A stretch of 64,000 nucleotides of DNA from Aquimarina amphilecti (lineage in GTDB: Bacteria; Bacteroidota; Bacteroidia; Flavobacteriales; Flavobacteriaceae). Under the pieces are notes generated by a model. The model was not told where the DNA came from. It was given only the letters and a program-made list of their open reading frames with translations, and did not search any database. The DNA is taken from assembly GCF_900109375.1 (NCBI RefSeq), contig NZ_FOAB01000007.1, positions 248,001-312,000 on the forward strand, written 5' to 3'. This document shows positions 18,291 through 27,256 of this stretch, piece after piece. Each line of letters starts with the position of its first letter. The stretch's first letter is position 1. The position numbers were made by a program, and so were the translations under genes.

Positions 18291-18490
18291 ATCGTAACAA
18301 CAAAGTCTATAAAACATAGCTAATACGTGTTAACCCAAAAGGTTTGGGCTTATCTACGAAGACCATCAAATTTTATATTTGGCTTTAAAACTGAAAAGTT
18401 AAAAGAAAATAAAAAATTGGCTGATTGCTAAACTCAAAATATAGTATCTTTTTAAACGCTACGTTTCATACCTGAGACCGTTGTGCATAA
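18291..18490 (+). repeat. Cassette-boundary element 7 (type I)
   Basis: Arms CTATAAAACATAGC (18307-18320) and GCTACGTTTCATAC (18458-18471) pair at 11 of 14. The interior has ACCATCAAATTTTATATTTGGC and TTGGCTGATTGCTAAACTC, matching type I. The right end GTTGTGCATAATGC (18480-18493) is complementary (10 of 14, other positions mostly transitions) to GCACTACGGACGAC at 19876-19889, the far end of the AraC/VOC cassette. Confidence 0.7.
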
Positions 18491-18512
18491 TGCGAAAAAA
18501 AATCTCGATTGA

Positions 18513-19328
18513 TTGAAAATAAGTAAACAAATACGACAACTTTACAAACCAATTCAGCCGACAATTAAACAGTCGGAGAAAAATGTAACTTATCAAGAAA
18601 TTGTACCGAATCAATCACTTCAAGAATTTATTTATTGCTATTGGCAACTAAAAACCGAGAAACCACTTTCTGACCAATTTAATTATAAGGTAGTTGCGGA
18701 CGGTTGCATCGACATTTTTTTTGAACTCACTAATCCCAAAGAAAGTTTTGCAATGGGTTTTTGTAAAAGATACACGGAATTTCCTCTGGAAAACTCATTC
18801 AATTATATAGGAATTCGGTTTTTGCCAACAATGTTTCCACAAATATTCAATTTTAACGCTTCAGAATTGAGTAACCGATTTGAAAATCTGAATATAATCG
18901 AACCGAAAACCGCAGAATTTATTGCAAAGAGAATTAACGAAAGCCAAAACTTAAAAGACATTAAAATAATATTTGACGAGTATTTTCAGCAGAAAATTAC
19001 GGAAACCAATTTTACCATTGACAAAAGACTTTACCGAGCAATTGAGATAATTCTTGAGAATTTTGGAGTTGTGAATATCAAAACTGACTTGAATACGGGA
19101 ATTAGCCAAAGGCAACTACAACGATTGTTCAAGTATTATATTGGTGACACCGCAAAAACTTTTAGCAAAGTGGTTCAGTTCCAAAATATTTTAAGGGCAA
19201 AACCTTCAAATCAAAGTTTAAAATCAAACAAATTATTCTACGATATTGGTTATTACGACCAAGCTCATTTCATAAAAGATTTCAAAAACTTCTACGGTGT
19301 AACACCATCAAAAGCATTCGAGAAATGA
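18513..19328 (+). CDS. AraC family regulator with DUF6597-type N-terminus (TTG start)
   Basis: A 271-residue regulator. The N-terminal ~150 residues contain YCYWQLK...VVADGCIDIFFEL...GFCKRYTEFPLENSFNYIGIRFLP, the DUF6597 pattern found before AraC domains. The C-terminal region carries the helix-turn-helix (INTGISQRQLQRLFKYYIG-like first helix pair and DIGYYDQAHFIKDFKNFYGVTPS second). Translation seems to start at TTG 18515 region (codon 18513-18515), as no ATG precedes the conserved domain. It is 73 bp upstream of a VOC-family gene in the same cassette, its probable target. Confidence 0.82.
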   Translation: MKISKQIRQLYKPIQPTIKQSEKNVTYQEIVPNQSLQEFIYCYWQLKTEKPLSDQFNYKVVADGCIDIFFELTNPKESFAMGFCKRYTEFPLENSFNYIGIRFLPTMFPQIFNFNASELSNRFENLNIIEPKTAEFIAKRINESQNLKDIKIIFDEYFQQKITETNFTIDKRLYRAIEIILENFGVVNIKTDLNTGISQRQLQRLFKYYIGDTAKTFSKVVQFQNILRAKPSNQSLKSNKLFYDIGYYDQAHFIKDFKNFYGVTPSKAFEK

Positions 19329-19401
19329 TTATGTCCATTTTTTACAATCCTTGACTGTAAATTCGTGATAGCTTTGGACTATAAATCAAAATCCGAAGAG
19401 T

Positions 19402-19875
19402 ATGAAAAAGACGATCACATTATTAATTGCAATATGTCTATCTACAAACATATTTTCACAATCAAGTATTAACGACAAAAAAAATCTACAAATGAAACTG
19501 AACGCAGGAATTACAACAGAAAAAATAACTGAAAGCAAAGAATTCTATACTAAAGTTCTGAATTTTGGAGTAACGTTTGAAAATGAATTTTATCTATTAT
19601 TACATACGCCAGACGGGAATACGAATTTGGCATTTTTATTGCCAAATCATCCTTCACAACAGGAATTATTTCATGAACCTTTCGATGGAAAAGGAATGTT
19701 TTTAACCATAGAAGTGGATGACGTGGACAAAATTTATAACGAAATAAGGAAAATGGGAATTGAGATAAAAATCAGCATCAAGGACGAACCTTGGGGAGAC
19801 AAACATTTTGCAATTCAAGATCCAAACGGAATTGGAATAGATATAGTTAAGTACACCGAACCAACAGCGGAATAA
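19402..19875 (+). CDS. VOC family (glyoxalase/bleomycin-resistance) protein with signal peptide
   Basis: A 157-residue protein. The first ~20 residues are a signal peptide (MKKTITLLIAICLSTNIFSQ), so the product should be exported, which is unusual for this mostly cytosolic fold. The remainder is a single VOC module (MKLNAGITTEKITESKEFYTKVLNF...FLTIEVDDVDKIYNEIRKMG...AIQDPNGIGIDIVKY). VOC proteins bind small ligands or metals (resistance proteins, lyases, dioxygenases). It shares a cassette with the preceding AraC regulator. Confidence 0.82.
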   Translation: MKKTITLLIAICLSTNIFSQSSINDKKNLQMKLNAGITTEKITESKEFYTKVLNFGVTFENEFYLLLHTPDGNTNLAFLLPNHPSQQELFHEPFDGKGMFLTIEVDDVDKIYNEIRKMGIEIKISIKDEPWGDKHFAIQDPNGIGIDIVKYTEPTAE

Positions 19876-20000
19876 GCACTACGGACGACAATGTAAATAA
19901 AAAAAGGGCAGAAATTGCTCAATCAAAGACTTGGGTATATTTGCTAAGTCCGTCATTTTTGTTAATTTGTATTTTTATGACACTATAAGGTAAAAAGAAA
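19876..20000 (+). repeat. Cassette-boundary element 8 (partial)
   Basis: The left end GCACTACGGACGACAATGTA and the core phrase GCTAAGTCCGTCATTTTTG (compare AAGTCCGNCAAAT in other elements) are present, but no right arm is found before the next gene at 20001. It looks truncated, which would have joined two cassettes. Confidence 0.55.
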
Positions 20001-21143
20001 ATGAAAGATCAGATTAAACGAATGCGAGTGGGTGAAGGAAGAATTAGCGGAGCTATTTCAATATTCCTTGGTACGCTATCTTTGGTTGGAATATTATGTT
20101 TTAAATTTCCAGAACAATTAACAACTAAGGAATTTCGTGAAGTATATACAGCGGAAATGGTTGAAAACCTTATGTTGGGTGGAATAATTGCTACATTTCT
20201 TTTTGCACTAGTTAGTATATTACTCAATAAAAACAAACAAAATGCAATAATTGGGATTTGTTTAGGAGTTCTAACAATAGTATTTGGAGGAATTACAGTT
20301 AAAGGTAGAGCTGTGGAAGAAATTAGCTGGAGTATTGGTCTTGACTGGCTTATTTTAGATTTATTAATAATGGTCGTATTATTTGTACCTATAGAGTTAT
20401 TTTTTCCAAAAAATAAGTTACAGTCTAAATTTCATGAGGAATGGAAAACTGATCTTATTTATTTTGGTATAAGTCATTTAGCAATTCAATTGTTTGGAGT
20501 TATAACCAAAAAACCCGCGGTAGCGTTTTTTGGTTGGATGAATTTAGAAGAAGTTCATGTTTGGATTTCAGAATTACCTTTTCTAGTTGAATTATTTCTA
20601 GCTTTATTTATAACTGATCTATTTCAATATTGGGCGCATAGGTTTTTTCATTCACACCATTATCTTTGGAGATTTCATTCAATTCATCATTCAACTCAAA
20701 ACATGGACTGGCTTGCTGGTTCTCGAACTCATTTTATGGATATATTTTTCACACGCAGTGTATCATATATGCCTCTTTATATATTAGGTTTTTCTACCCT
20801 AACATTCAATGTGTATATTTTATTTATTGCTATTCATGCAGTTCTAATCCATGCGAATACAAGGATTAATTTTGGGTTTTTGAAATACATTATAACAACT
20901 CCTCAATACCATCACTGGCATCATTGTGAAGAACCTGAACATTATGGGAATAATTTTGCGGTTGTCTTTCCATTTATAGATAAAATTTTTGGAACCTACT
21001 ACCTTCCAGGAAAGGAATGGCCAAAAGGAACAGGATTAGTTGATGCTTCATTTCCAAAGGGTTTTGTAAAACAACTTTTCTTTCCTTTTACGAAAAATCC
21101 TTTCAAAAATGATTTACTACCAGAAGAAAAGAGTAAAAGATAA
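20001..21143 (+). CDS. Sterol desaturase/fatty acid hydroxylase family membrane protein
   Basis: A 380-residue integral membrane protein with several N-terminal hydrophobic helices. The di-iron histidine boxes of the superfamily are clear: HRFFHSHHYLWRFHSIHHS (residues about 214-232), then YHHWHHCEEPEHYGNNF near residue 300. Members hydroxylate or desaturate sterols, carotenoids, alkylglycerols or fatty acids at the membrane, using di-iron and oxygen. The substrate is unknown. A small lipocalin-like gene follows 46 bp downstream with no boundary element between them. Confidence 0.85.
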   Translation: MKDQIKRMRVGEGRISGAISIFLGTLSLVGILCFKFPEQLTTKEFREVYTAEMVENLMLGGIIATFLFALVSILLNKNKQNAIIGICLGVLTIVFGGITVKGRAVEEISWSIGLDWLILDLLIMVVLFVPIELFFPKNKLQSKFHEEWKTDLIYFGISHLAIQLFGVITKKPAVAFFGWMNLEEVHVWISELPFLVELFLALFITDLFQYWAHRFFHSHHYLWRFHSIHHSTQNMDWLAGSRTHFMDIFFTRSVSYMPLYILGFSTLTFNVYILFIAIHAVLIHANTRINFGFLKYIITTPQYHHWHHCEEPEHYGNNFAVVFPFIDKIFGTYYLPGKEWPKGTGLVDASFPKGFVKQLFFPFTKNPFKNDLLPEEKSKR

Positions 21144-21189
21144 ATAAAATCATCTTTTATATTAACCGTTATCAAACATTTGAAAAAAA

Positions 21190-21594
21190 ATGAAATTTCT
21201 GAATTACATATCGATTTTGTTTTTATTTTTTGTCTTTACTTCATTTCAGATTACTGAACCTAAAACACCTGATTTTTTATATCAAAAATGGATTTATAAC
21301 TATTATCAAAACGGAAACTTGATTTATAAAAGTAAACGTAAATTTAAAAAAGACAAATCTGGGATTGAATTTAAAGAAAACGGAACTATTATACGCAAAC
21401 AGAATTCTGGTTGGTGTGGAACTCCTCCTATTAATTTTGAAATAGTGTCCGGAACTTGGAAAAATGTCTCTGACTCTTTAATCAAAATTGAATATAAAGA
21501 TTGGAGTGGAATAAGAAATGACACATTACAGATAATTGAATTATCTAAATCTAAATTGATTTTAAAACCGATTTACACATTAAAAAAACAATAA
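21190..21594 (+). CDS. Small secreted lipocalin-like protein
   Basis: A 134-residue protein with a hydrophobic N-terminus (MKFLNYISILFLFFVFTSFQ) that is probably a signal peptide. The body reads as a short beta-barrel: 'LYQKWIYNYYQNG', 'GIEFKENGTIIRKQ', 'GTWKNVSDSLIKIEYKD', 'IIELSKSKLILKPIY', the pattern of lipocalin-like domains in Bacteroidota. The ligand is unknown. It is downstream of the hydroxylase gene and ends just before element 9a. Confidence 0.65.
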   Translation: MKFLNYISILFLFFVFTSFQITEPKTPDFLYQKWIYNYYQNGNLIYKSKRKFKKDKSGIEFKENGTIIRKQNSGWCGTPPINFEIVSGTWKNVSDSLIKIEYKDWSGIRNDTLQIIELSKSKLILKPIYTLKKQ

Positions 21595-21600
21595 AAAAGT

Positions 21601-21680
21601 GTCACAACAACGTGTATAAAACATAGCTGTTATTTTTTACTTAAATACAAAGGTCTCAATGTTGGTTATCTTAGTCTAAA
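21601..21680 (+). repeat. Cassette-boundary element 9a (left half only)
   Basis: CACAACAACGTGTATAAAAC and ATAGCTGTTA resemble the left arms of elements 5 and 7, but no matching right arm is found. The 165 bp that follow (to about 21845) hold no gene I can support. Confidence 0.5.
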
Positions 21681-21844
21681 TAAAAAATCTGATTTTTTAC
21701 TACTCGATAAGTTATATTTTTTAGAAGAATACAGGGGCAAAAAAATTGGGATACAGTCTTCTAGACATCGTTCCTAATCATTTTTGAGACTGGTCAAATC
21801 ATAGAAAATTATGAAATGGAGAAAATATTACTAACATTATAAAA

Positions 21845-21985
21845 CGATTTACAATACCGTGTATAGTTAATTGCTAAAGTATCTCTTTGTCCATCCGAAA
21901 ATTCGGAAAATTTTCCTCAAACTCGTCCCCTTTTGCTATCTTAGTTCCTACACGCAACGAACCATACACAAACATGTTCTACATC
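21845..21985 (+). repeat. Cassette-boundary element 9b (type II)
   Basis: Arms GTGTATAGTTAATTGC (21859-21874) and GCAACGAACCATACAC (21954-21969) pair at 13 of 16. The interior holds the small palindrome CCGAAAATTCGG and TTTTGCTATCTTAGT, shared with elements 3 and 13. Confidence 0.72.
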
Positions 21986-22001
21986 ATAAAAGCCTAAACT
22001 A

Positions 22002-23087
22002 TTGAAAATAATTACAACAATTATCTATAAAGTAAAATTACTATTGATTATCGGCTTATGCTTCTCATTATTATCCTGTAATGGGCAAAACAAAACAAGC
22101 AATTATAAGGAAGATTCAAACTTAATTATTCCCCAAACAAATAAACAAAAAGTCCATCGCACAAGTGTCTTTGCAAACTTTGAAGACCAAATAGATAACG
22201 TTATCAGAACTGTATTTCAGGATAGTAACGGGAACTTTTGGTTTGGTGGAGAAGGTGCTGTTTATAAGTTTGATGGAGATGTACTTAGTAGCATTGATGG
22301 AATTATGAGCGAAGATGGAAAAGGTATTACCATAAAAGATATTGCGGAAGACAAGGATGGGAAGATCTGGTTTGGACACACAGATGGTATAAGTGTATAC
22401 GACGGCACTTCTATAACAAACTATTATGAGAGTGACGGTTTGTTAAGCAATGATGTTTGGTGTATCACTATTGATAGAAATAATCAAGTTTGGATTGGGA
22501 CAATAGATGGAGTTTGTAAATTTGATGGAATGAACTTCACTCCTTTTGAAATACCAAAAGGAAAGATTGATCCTAGCCGTGGGGTATCAAGTAAAGAGAT
22601 CGTGCATCATATTATGGAGGATAGCAACGGGAGAATATTATTTAGTACTAACGGAGGCGTCTACATAAAAGATGGAAACTTACTTACCAATTTATCCGAA
22701 AAGGATGGGCTCAAATCCGGTTTTGTAAATAAAGTACTTCAGGATAAAGATGGAAGTTTTTGGATTTGTACGTCGGATGGACTCTACCATTATGTCGATG
22801 ATGTCCTAACAAATATTACAAAAGACATTATACTAAGTGGAAAAGGAATAGGAACAGTACTTCAAGATTTCGAAGGGAATATTTGGTTCAATTCTAACTT
22901 ACGGGATATATATTTCTATGATGGAGCTAGTTTTACTAAATATCGAATAAATGAAGATGAGTATGGTCCAGCTCCATTTCACATCTATGAAGATAAACAA
23001 AGACGGTTATGGTTTGTAGGATATGGTGGAGCATATCGTTATGAGAAGAACCAATTTATCAATGTTACAAGAAATGGACCGTGGTAA
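22002..23087 (+). CDS. Propeller lipoprotein (two-component-regulator propeller repeats; TTG start)
   Basis: A 361-residue lipoprotein (signal ending FSLLSCNGQ, lipobox LLSC). The body consists of repeated propeller blades such as 'FQDSNGNFWFGGEGAVYKFDG', 'AEDKDGKIWFGHTDGISVYDG', 'IDRNNQVWIGTIDGVCKFDG'. It is a paralogue of the product at 14951, sharing even the 'SCNGQ' mature start, but is intact. There is no kinase domain, so it probably binds a ligand or protein at the outer or inner membrane surface. The first codon is TTG at 22002; the conserved signal supports this start. Confidence 0.83.
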   Translation: MKIITTIIYKVKLLLIIGLCFSLLSCNGQNKTSNYKEDSNLIIPQTNKQKVHRTSVFANFEDQIDNVIRTVFQDSNGNFWFGGEGAVYKFDGDVLSSIDGIMSEDGKGITIKDIAEDKDGKIWFGHTDGISVYDGTSITNYYESDGLLSNDVWCITIDRNNQVWIGTIDGVCKFDGMNFTPFEIPKGKIDPSRGVSSKEIVHHIMEDSNGRILFSTNGGVYIKDGNLLTNLSEKDGLKSGFVNKVLQDKDGSFWICTSDGLYHYVDDVLTNITKDIILSGKGIGTVLQDFEGNIWFNSNLRDIYFYDGASFTKYRINEDEYGPAPFHIYEDKQRRLWFVGYGGAYRYEKNQFINVTRNGPW

Positions 23088-23169
23088 GAAATAATACTTC
23101 AAATTCAAAATAATGAATGCGACAATCCGAATATGGTGAATACTATCTCCAAGAAAATTAAAAAGTAAA

Positions 23170-23226
23170 CACAACAAAATGTCAAAATGTATTAAAACGC
23201 ATTTTAGACACGACATTAGCAAACAT
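23170..23226 (+). repeat. Cassette-boundary element 10 (short, about 55 bp, attC-like)
   Basis: Arms AATGTC (23178-23183) / GACATT (23212-23217) and AAAATG (23184-23189) / CATTTT (23200-23205), with the six extra bases AGACAC bulged on one side. Its size and unequal-arm bulge are closer to classical integron attC than the long elements are. It separates the propeller gene from the small gene at 23231. Confidence 0.55.
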
Positions 23227-23230
23227 TTAA

Positions 23231-23632
23231 ATGGAAATTATATTATATATCTCTGTAACATTTTTAGTTTTACTTCTTTTTGTCCTATTGAGATATAGAT
23301 TAGTTTACTCTAAGACAATCGAAGGTGAATCAGAAGTAAAATATAAAATGGTTGACATAGGGCAGAATGATTTTTTAAGAAACTCAATTGAATCTTTGTT
23401 TGGCAAAAAAAGAGTATTCTTAAAGAACAACCTTAAAAACATTCAATGGATATATGTTAACAAAATAGATTTCAAGAATCTTCATCCAGCAAGCCCAATG
23501 AAAATGAAAGAGGATAACTGTACTATTAGATTCAAATTTGAAACAAAACTTTTGATTTTTGGAGGCCTCGGTGTAACTAGAATTATTTCTTATGAAAAGC
23601 TTAATAAAAGTCCTGAAGTTCTAAAATCCTAA
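23231..23632 (+). CDS. Hypothetical membrane-anchored protein
   Basis: A 133-residue protein with one N-terminal transmembrane helix ([20 protein letters not shown]) and a basic soluble domain ([28 protein letters not shown]...[14 protein letters not shown]). I recognise no family. The ATG at 23231 immediately follows boundary element 10, so the leader is very short. Confidence 0.55.
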   Translation: MEIILYISVTFLVLLLFVLLRYRLVYSKTIEGESEVKYKMVDIGQNDFLRNSIESLFGKKRVFLKNNLKNIQWIYVNKIDFKNLHPASPMKMKEDNCTIRFKFETKLLIFGGLGVTRIISYEKLNKSPEVLKS

Positions 23633-23637
23633 AAACG

Positions 23638-23682
23638 ATTTGGCAATACGATTTATTAAACATAATAATTACCTAACATTAG
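23638..23682 (+). repeat. Cassette-boundary element 11 (short or degenerate)
   Basis: TTTGGCAATACGATTTATTA followed by ACCTAACATTAGATG. ACATTAG also ends element 10. CATTAGATG is the approximate complement of CATGCTAAC at the far end of this cassette (about 24457-24465). No strong arms are visible, so the call is weak. Confidence 0.4.
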
Positions 23683-24453
23683 ATGAAAAGGACTAAATCA
23701 ATATTGATAATCCTGCTTTTAACATTCTGTTTTACTCAGTGTTACTCACAGTTATCGAAAACCGAATATGAAGATTTGGTTGAGTATTTTGTAAACTGCA
23801 TAAAGTACTCAGATATTGATAGATTGGACTCGATCATGTCTTACCCAATTGAAAGGCCTTATCCAATTCCTTCAATAAATAACAAACAAGAGTTAAAGAA
23901 ACGATATTTAGAAATATTTGACGATAGTTTGACTTCTGTTATTTCTAATTCAAATATTAAAGAAGATTGGACTGATATGGGTTGGCGCGGAATTATGCTC
24001 AAGAATGGAATCGTATGGTTGGACTATGATGGTAAGTTTCTAACAACAAACTATACTTCTGAAAAAGAAAAAGCAATTGAAGAAAAATGGATCGAATCAG
24101 AAAGAGATTTGCTCTATACAGACTTAAAAAACTTTAAAAAACCCATTCATACTATTGAAACTGAAAAGTTTATTGTACGAATTGATCTTTTAGAAAATAA
24201 AAAATATCGATATGCATCTTGGTCAAAGGAATCTGACATATCAAACAAACCTGATTTAGTAATTAACAATGGAGAATGGACTCCTGATGGAAGTGGAGGA
24301 AATCACTATTTCACATTTACAAATGGAGTGTATAGCTATGTCATTTATGTAAATGTTTTGGGAACTGATGAAACACCTCCATTCAACTTAGAAGTAAACA
24401 AAAGAGATAAAGTGATATTAAATCAACCAGCCCAATTGAAAAAATTAAAATAA
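23683..24453 (+). CDS. Hypothetical secreted protein
   Basis: A 256-residue protein with a signal peptide (MKRTKSILIILLLTFCFTQCYSQ). The first half (YEDLVEYFVNCIKYSDIDRLDSIMSYPIERPYP...NKQELKKRYLEIFDDSL...KNGIVWLDYDGKFLTTNY) resembles NTF2-like domains that follow 'cone' folds. The second half (KFIVRIDLLENKKYRYASW...NNGEWTPDGSGGNHYFTFTNG) is a beta-rich lipocalin-like unit. Both assignments are only fold-level guesses. It lies between elements 11 and 12. Confidence 0.6.
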   Translation: MKRTKSILIILLLTFCFTQCYSQLSKTEYEDLVEYFVNCIKYSDIDRLDSIMSYPIERPYPIPSINNKQELKKRYLEIFDDSLTSVISNSNIKEDWTDMGWRGIMLKNGIVWLDYDGKFLTTNYTSEKEKAIEEKWIESERDLLYTDLKNFKKPIHTIETEKFIVRIDLLENKKYRYASWSKESDISNKPDLVINNGEWTPDGSGGNHYFTFTNGVYSYVIYVNVLGTDETPPFNLEVNKRDKVILNQPAQLKKLK

Positions 24454-24455
24454 CA

Positions 24456-24510
24456 CATGCTAACAATCCATATAATGTATAGCGCGCTTCAGGATGCTAT
24501 AGCACCAGAC
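24456..24510 (+). repeat. Cassette-boundary element 12 (left part)
   Basis: CATGCTAACAATCCATATAA then TATAGC...GCTATA (24478-24501 region). The left end fits an R'' site (GCTAAC); a right arm is not found before the LytTR gene, so the element looks truncated. Confidence 0.45.
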
Positions 24511-24696
24511 TATTGCCAAAAATACTCCAAGGATACTCTTTATAGCACCTTTTTACCTAATCAAGCATTTCTTTTCCTACAATTTCATAACAAAATTTGA
24601 TTAGGTTTAATGAATAACATTCGATATTCTTAGCAAAGGTTCTATGGAGAAATTATTCTTTACTTTTGAATCTTACAAAAAAAGAATTTCTAATTC

Positions 24697-25533
24697 ATGA
24701 GTACTACCCAACCGACCAAGAATATAGTAAAAACAGTATGGTATATATGTATCAGTAGTTCTGCATGGCGTTGGGTTAAGAAAGCAATCATATTAACAAT
24801 TTTCTCATTAGTCGCAAATCATTTAGCAGCGAGTGATAATTTTCTAGATAGCGAAACGTATAGGTTTCCCATAGAAGGTTTTCTATCGACTATTGTTTTG
24901 TCTATTCTCATTGGAATCATAGCGGAACTTAATTTTAAATTTTACAAGAAAAAACATTTCTCTAAAAAAGTAGAAACTGTTACTATAGTAAGATTCATGC
25001 TTTCTACGCTAGGATATATTACACTCATGTATATTCCTATAAACGTTATTATTGATAAAGTTGTAGGGGGACAAACACTGTTCTATTATTTATTAATTGG
25101 TTTGCTAATTACCTTATTGTTGTGTTTTATTCTAATAGGTTTATTGTATGCTCAAGACATATACAATTTATATAAGTTATCTATAAGAGATGCTCAAATT
25201 ACTATTGACAACGGTACGAAAATGACTAAGCTTACCTACCAAAATATTGCGTGTTTTTATAGTGAAAACAAAATTGTGTATACCATTAAAAATGATGGTA
25301 CGACAATCAACACCGATTTTACATTAAATGAGCTCGAAGAAAAAATAAACGATCAATTGTTTTTTAGAGCCAATCGGCAAATTATCATCCACAAAGATAC
25401 CGTAGACCTAATTGAAAAGATTGAAAATGGCAAGTTGCGTATTCGATTAAAAGCTTTCATTAAAAAGGATACGATTGCTGAAATCAATATAAGTCGTTAC
25501 AAGCGAAAAGCATTTGTGGATTGGTTTCAATAA
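24697..25533 (+). CDS. LytTR-type DNA-binding membrane regulator
   Basis: A 278-residue protein. Residues ~25-155 hold four predicted transmembrane helices, and residues ~175-278 form a LytTR DNA-binding domain (YQNIACFYSENKIVYTIKNDGTTINTDFTLNELEEKIN...FFRANRQIIIHKDTVDLIEKI). Such membrane-bound LytTR proteins sense an envelope signal and regulate neighbouring genes. A CPBP protease gene follows 124 bp downstream on the same strand and is the probable target or partner. Confidence 0.83.
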   Translation: MSTTQPTKNIVKTVWYICISSSAWRWVKKAIILTIFSLVANHLAASDNFLDSETYRFPIEGFLSTIVLSILIGIIAELNFKFYKKKHFSKKVETVTIVRFMLSTLGYITLMYIPINVIIDKVVGGQTLFYYLLIGLLITLLLCFILIGLLYAQDIYNLYKLSIRDAQITIDNGTKMTKLTYQNIACFYSENKIVYTIKNDGTTINTDFTLNELEEKINDQLFFRANRQIIIHKDTVDLIEKIENGKLRIRLKAFIKKDTIAEINISRYKRKAFVDWFQ

Positions 25534-25657
25534 AAGATGTCAAAAACTATCGACTATTCAGTTATTAATTTCGACCATTCAGTAAAAACATAGATATTTA
25601 AAGGGGTTTTCAGCGATTTTGTTCATTATTTCGCTTAGAATTTAAAATCAAAAAACA

Positions 25658-26320
25658 ATGAACAAAATCACTTTACGACAAACATTAATTCCATTAATTA
25701 CCATTGCAATCATCTGCTTTTTATGGTTTGGACCAATTAATTTAGGTTTCCTTCCAAATATTATAGCTTCCTTAGTAATCATTATAGCAAATTACCTAGA
25801 ATACAAAGGAAAAGCATTTTTAGAACTTGGGTTTCAACGCGAAAAATTTACAACCAAAAACATTTTCGTACTTGCTCCGTTAGTCGCATTAGGGCTCTTT
25901 ATTTTTTACTTCTTTGCATTGGTACCTGTAATTACAAAACTAACCGGAGTTCCTATAGATTACTCAAGTTTTGATGAATTAAAAGGAAATCTTCCTGCCT
26001 CATTAGTTACTTTATTAATAGTATGGGCTACAGCCGGATTTGGAGAAGAAATAATCTTTCGCGGTTATTTTATGCGTCAATTTGTAAAATTCTTTGGAGA
26101 AAGCAAAATCAGTATAGTGCTTAATATTGTCCTAGTTACTGGTTTTTTTGGCTTCATGCACAGTCAACAAGGCATTACAGGACAACTTGTTACTTGGATT
26201 ACTGGAGCACTTATAGCTTTGATATTCTATCTGCGCAAATACGATCTGTGGTTTGTTATTGCCGTGCATGGTTTTTTTAATACTATAGCTTTATCTTGTA
26301 TTTACCTTGGTTTGGCGTAA
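25658..26320 (+). CDS. CPBP family intramembrane metalloprotease
   Basis: A 220-residue polytopic membrane protein (six or more helices). The CPBP/Abi motifs are present: EEIIFRGYFMRQF (glutamate pair plus Arg), FGFMHSQQG (His), and HGFFNT (His-Asn). The family includes type II CAAX prenyl endopeptidases and bacteriocin-immunity-like proteases. It is paired with the upstream LytTR regulator. Confidence 0.88.
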   Translation: MNKITLRQTLIPLITIAIICFLWFGPINLGFLPNIIASLVIIIANYLEYKGKAFLELGFQREKFTTKNIFVLAPLVALGLFIFYFFALVPVITKLTGVPIDYSSFDELKGNLPASLVTLLIVWATAGFGEEIIFRGYFMRQFVKFFGESKISIVLNIVLVTGFFGFMHSQQGITGQLVTWITGALIALIFYLRKYDLWFVIAVHGFFNTIALSCIYLGLA

Positions 26321-26618
26321 CGACACCAAGTAATAAAATGTATATTTTGGCACCATGCTTTTGTTATAAAATAAAGCAGAAGTATGGGGTATGCCAGATT
26401 AGTTTTCGAAATATAGATAAAATTACTGCTGAATTTGATTCGAAAAAATAATTGAGTTGATTACAGTTTGAGTGTTTAGTACTTTAGGTAACACCGAATA
26501 TACTTTATATATGATGTCCAAAAGAGACCTGAATTTCATCACTATTTACACTTGTTTTACATTTATGTGACACTTTTTTATTGAATGTTGATTTAGTTTT
26601 ACTCAAAATAAAATCAAT

Positions 26619-27212
26619 ATGAAGAAATCAATTATAATATCACTAGTATTACTTAACTCCTTTATCACTTTTGGGCAAGAACTTAAAGAAATAAATTTAT
26701 TAAAAGCTGACAGTACTTGGGGTAAAGAAATTATTAAAGTGCCATTTTGGTTCGCTCCAGAAATAGATTATCAAGGGTATGAAGATATTAGATTTGCCAA
26801 GGGTTGGGAGGACGTTAACAGCTCTGGGTTTTGGACTCTTGTTTTTGCGTGGGATATTAATTTAAAGACTAAACCAACAACGAAGTTTTTTGAAGATAAT
26901 ATTAAACTTTATCTTGACGGATTAATGAAAGTAGTAAACGACATTGAAACATTAATTATTCCAAAAACCGTAGCAAACTTTAGAATAGATAAAACAGATT
27001 CGGAGAAAGTAACTTTTAAAGGAACAATAGAGACATACGATGCATTTACTACCAAAAAAACAATAGCTCTTAACGTTATCATTGAAAGCTTTTACTGCAA
27101 AAAATCTGACAAATACGTTCCTTTTTTCAGGATTTCTCCTCGAAACTTCGATCATCAAATCTGGGAGGAACTGAACAGAATATATCTTAACGATGATATT
27201 TGTAATAACTAA
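26619..27212 (+). CDS. Hypothetical secreted protein
   Basis: A 197-residue protein with a signal peptide (MKKSIIISLVLLNSFITFGQ). The mature part is a single domain with aromatic-rich strands (STWGKEIIKVPFWFAPEIDYQGYEDIRFAKGW, SGFWTLVFAWDI) and a C-terminal 'FFRISPRNFDHQIWEELNRIY'. The family is unknown to me. It ends 45 bp before element 13, so it may be a cassette cargo whose 5' boundary has been lost. Confidence 0.6.
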   Translation: MKKSIIISLVLLNSFITFGQELKEINLLKADSTWGKEIIKVPFWFAPEIDYQGYEDIRFAKGWEDVNSSGFWTLVFAWDINLKTKPTTKFFEDNIKLYLDGLMKVVNDIETLIIPKTVANFRIDKTDSEKVTFKGTIETYDAFTTKKTIALNVIIESFYCKKSDKYVPFFRISPRNFDHQIWEELNRIYLNDDICNN

Positions 27213-27256
27213 TTATGAATATTACAGAGTTGTGAAATTACAAAAAGATACCAGAT

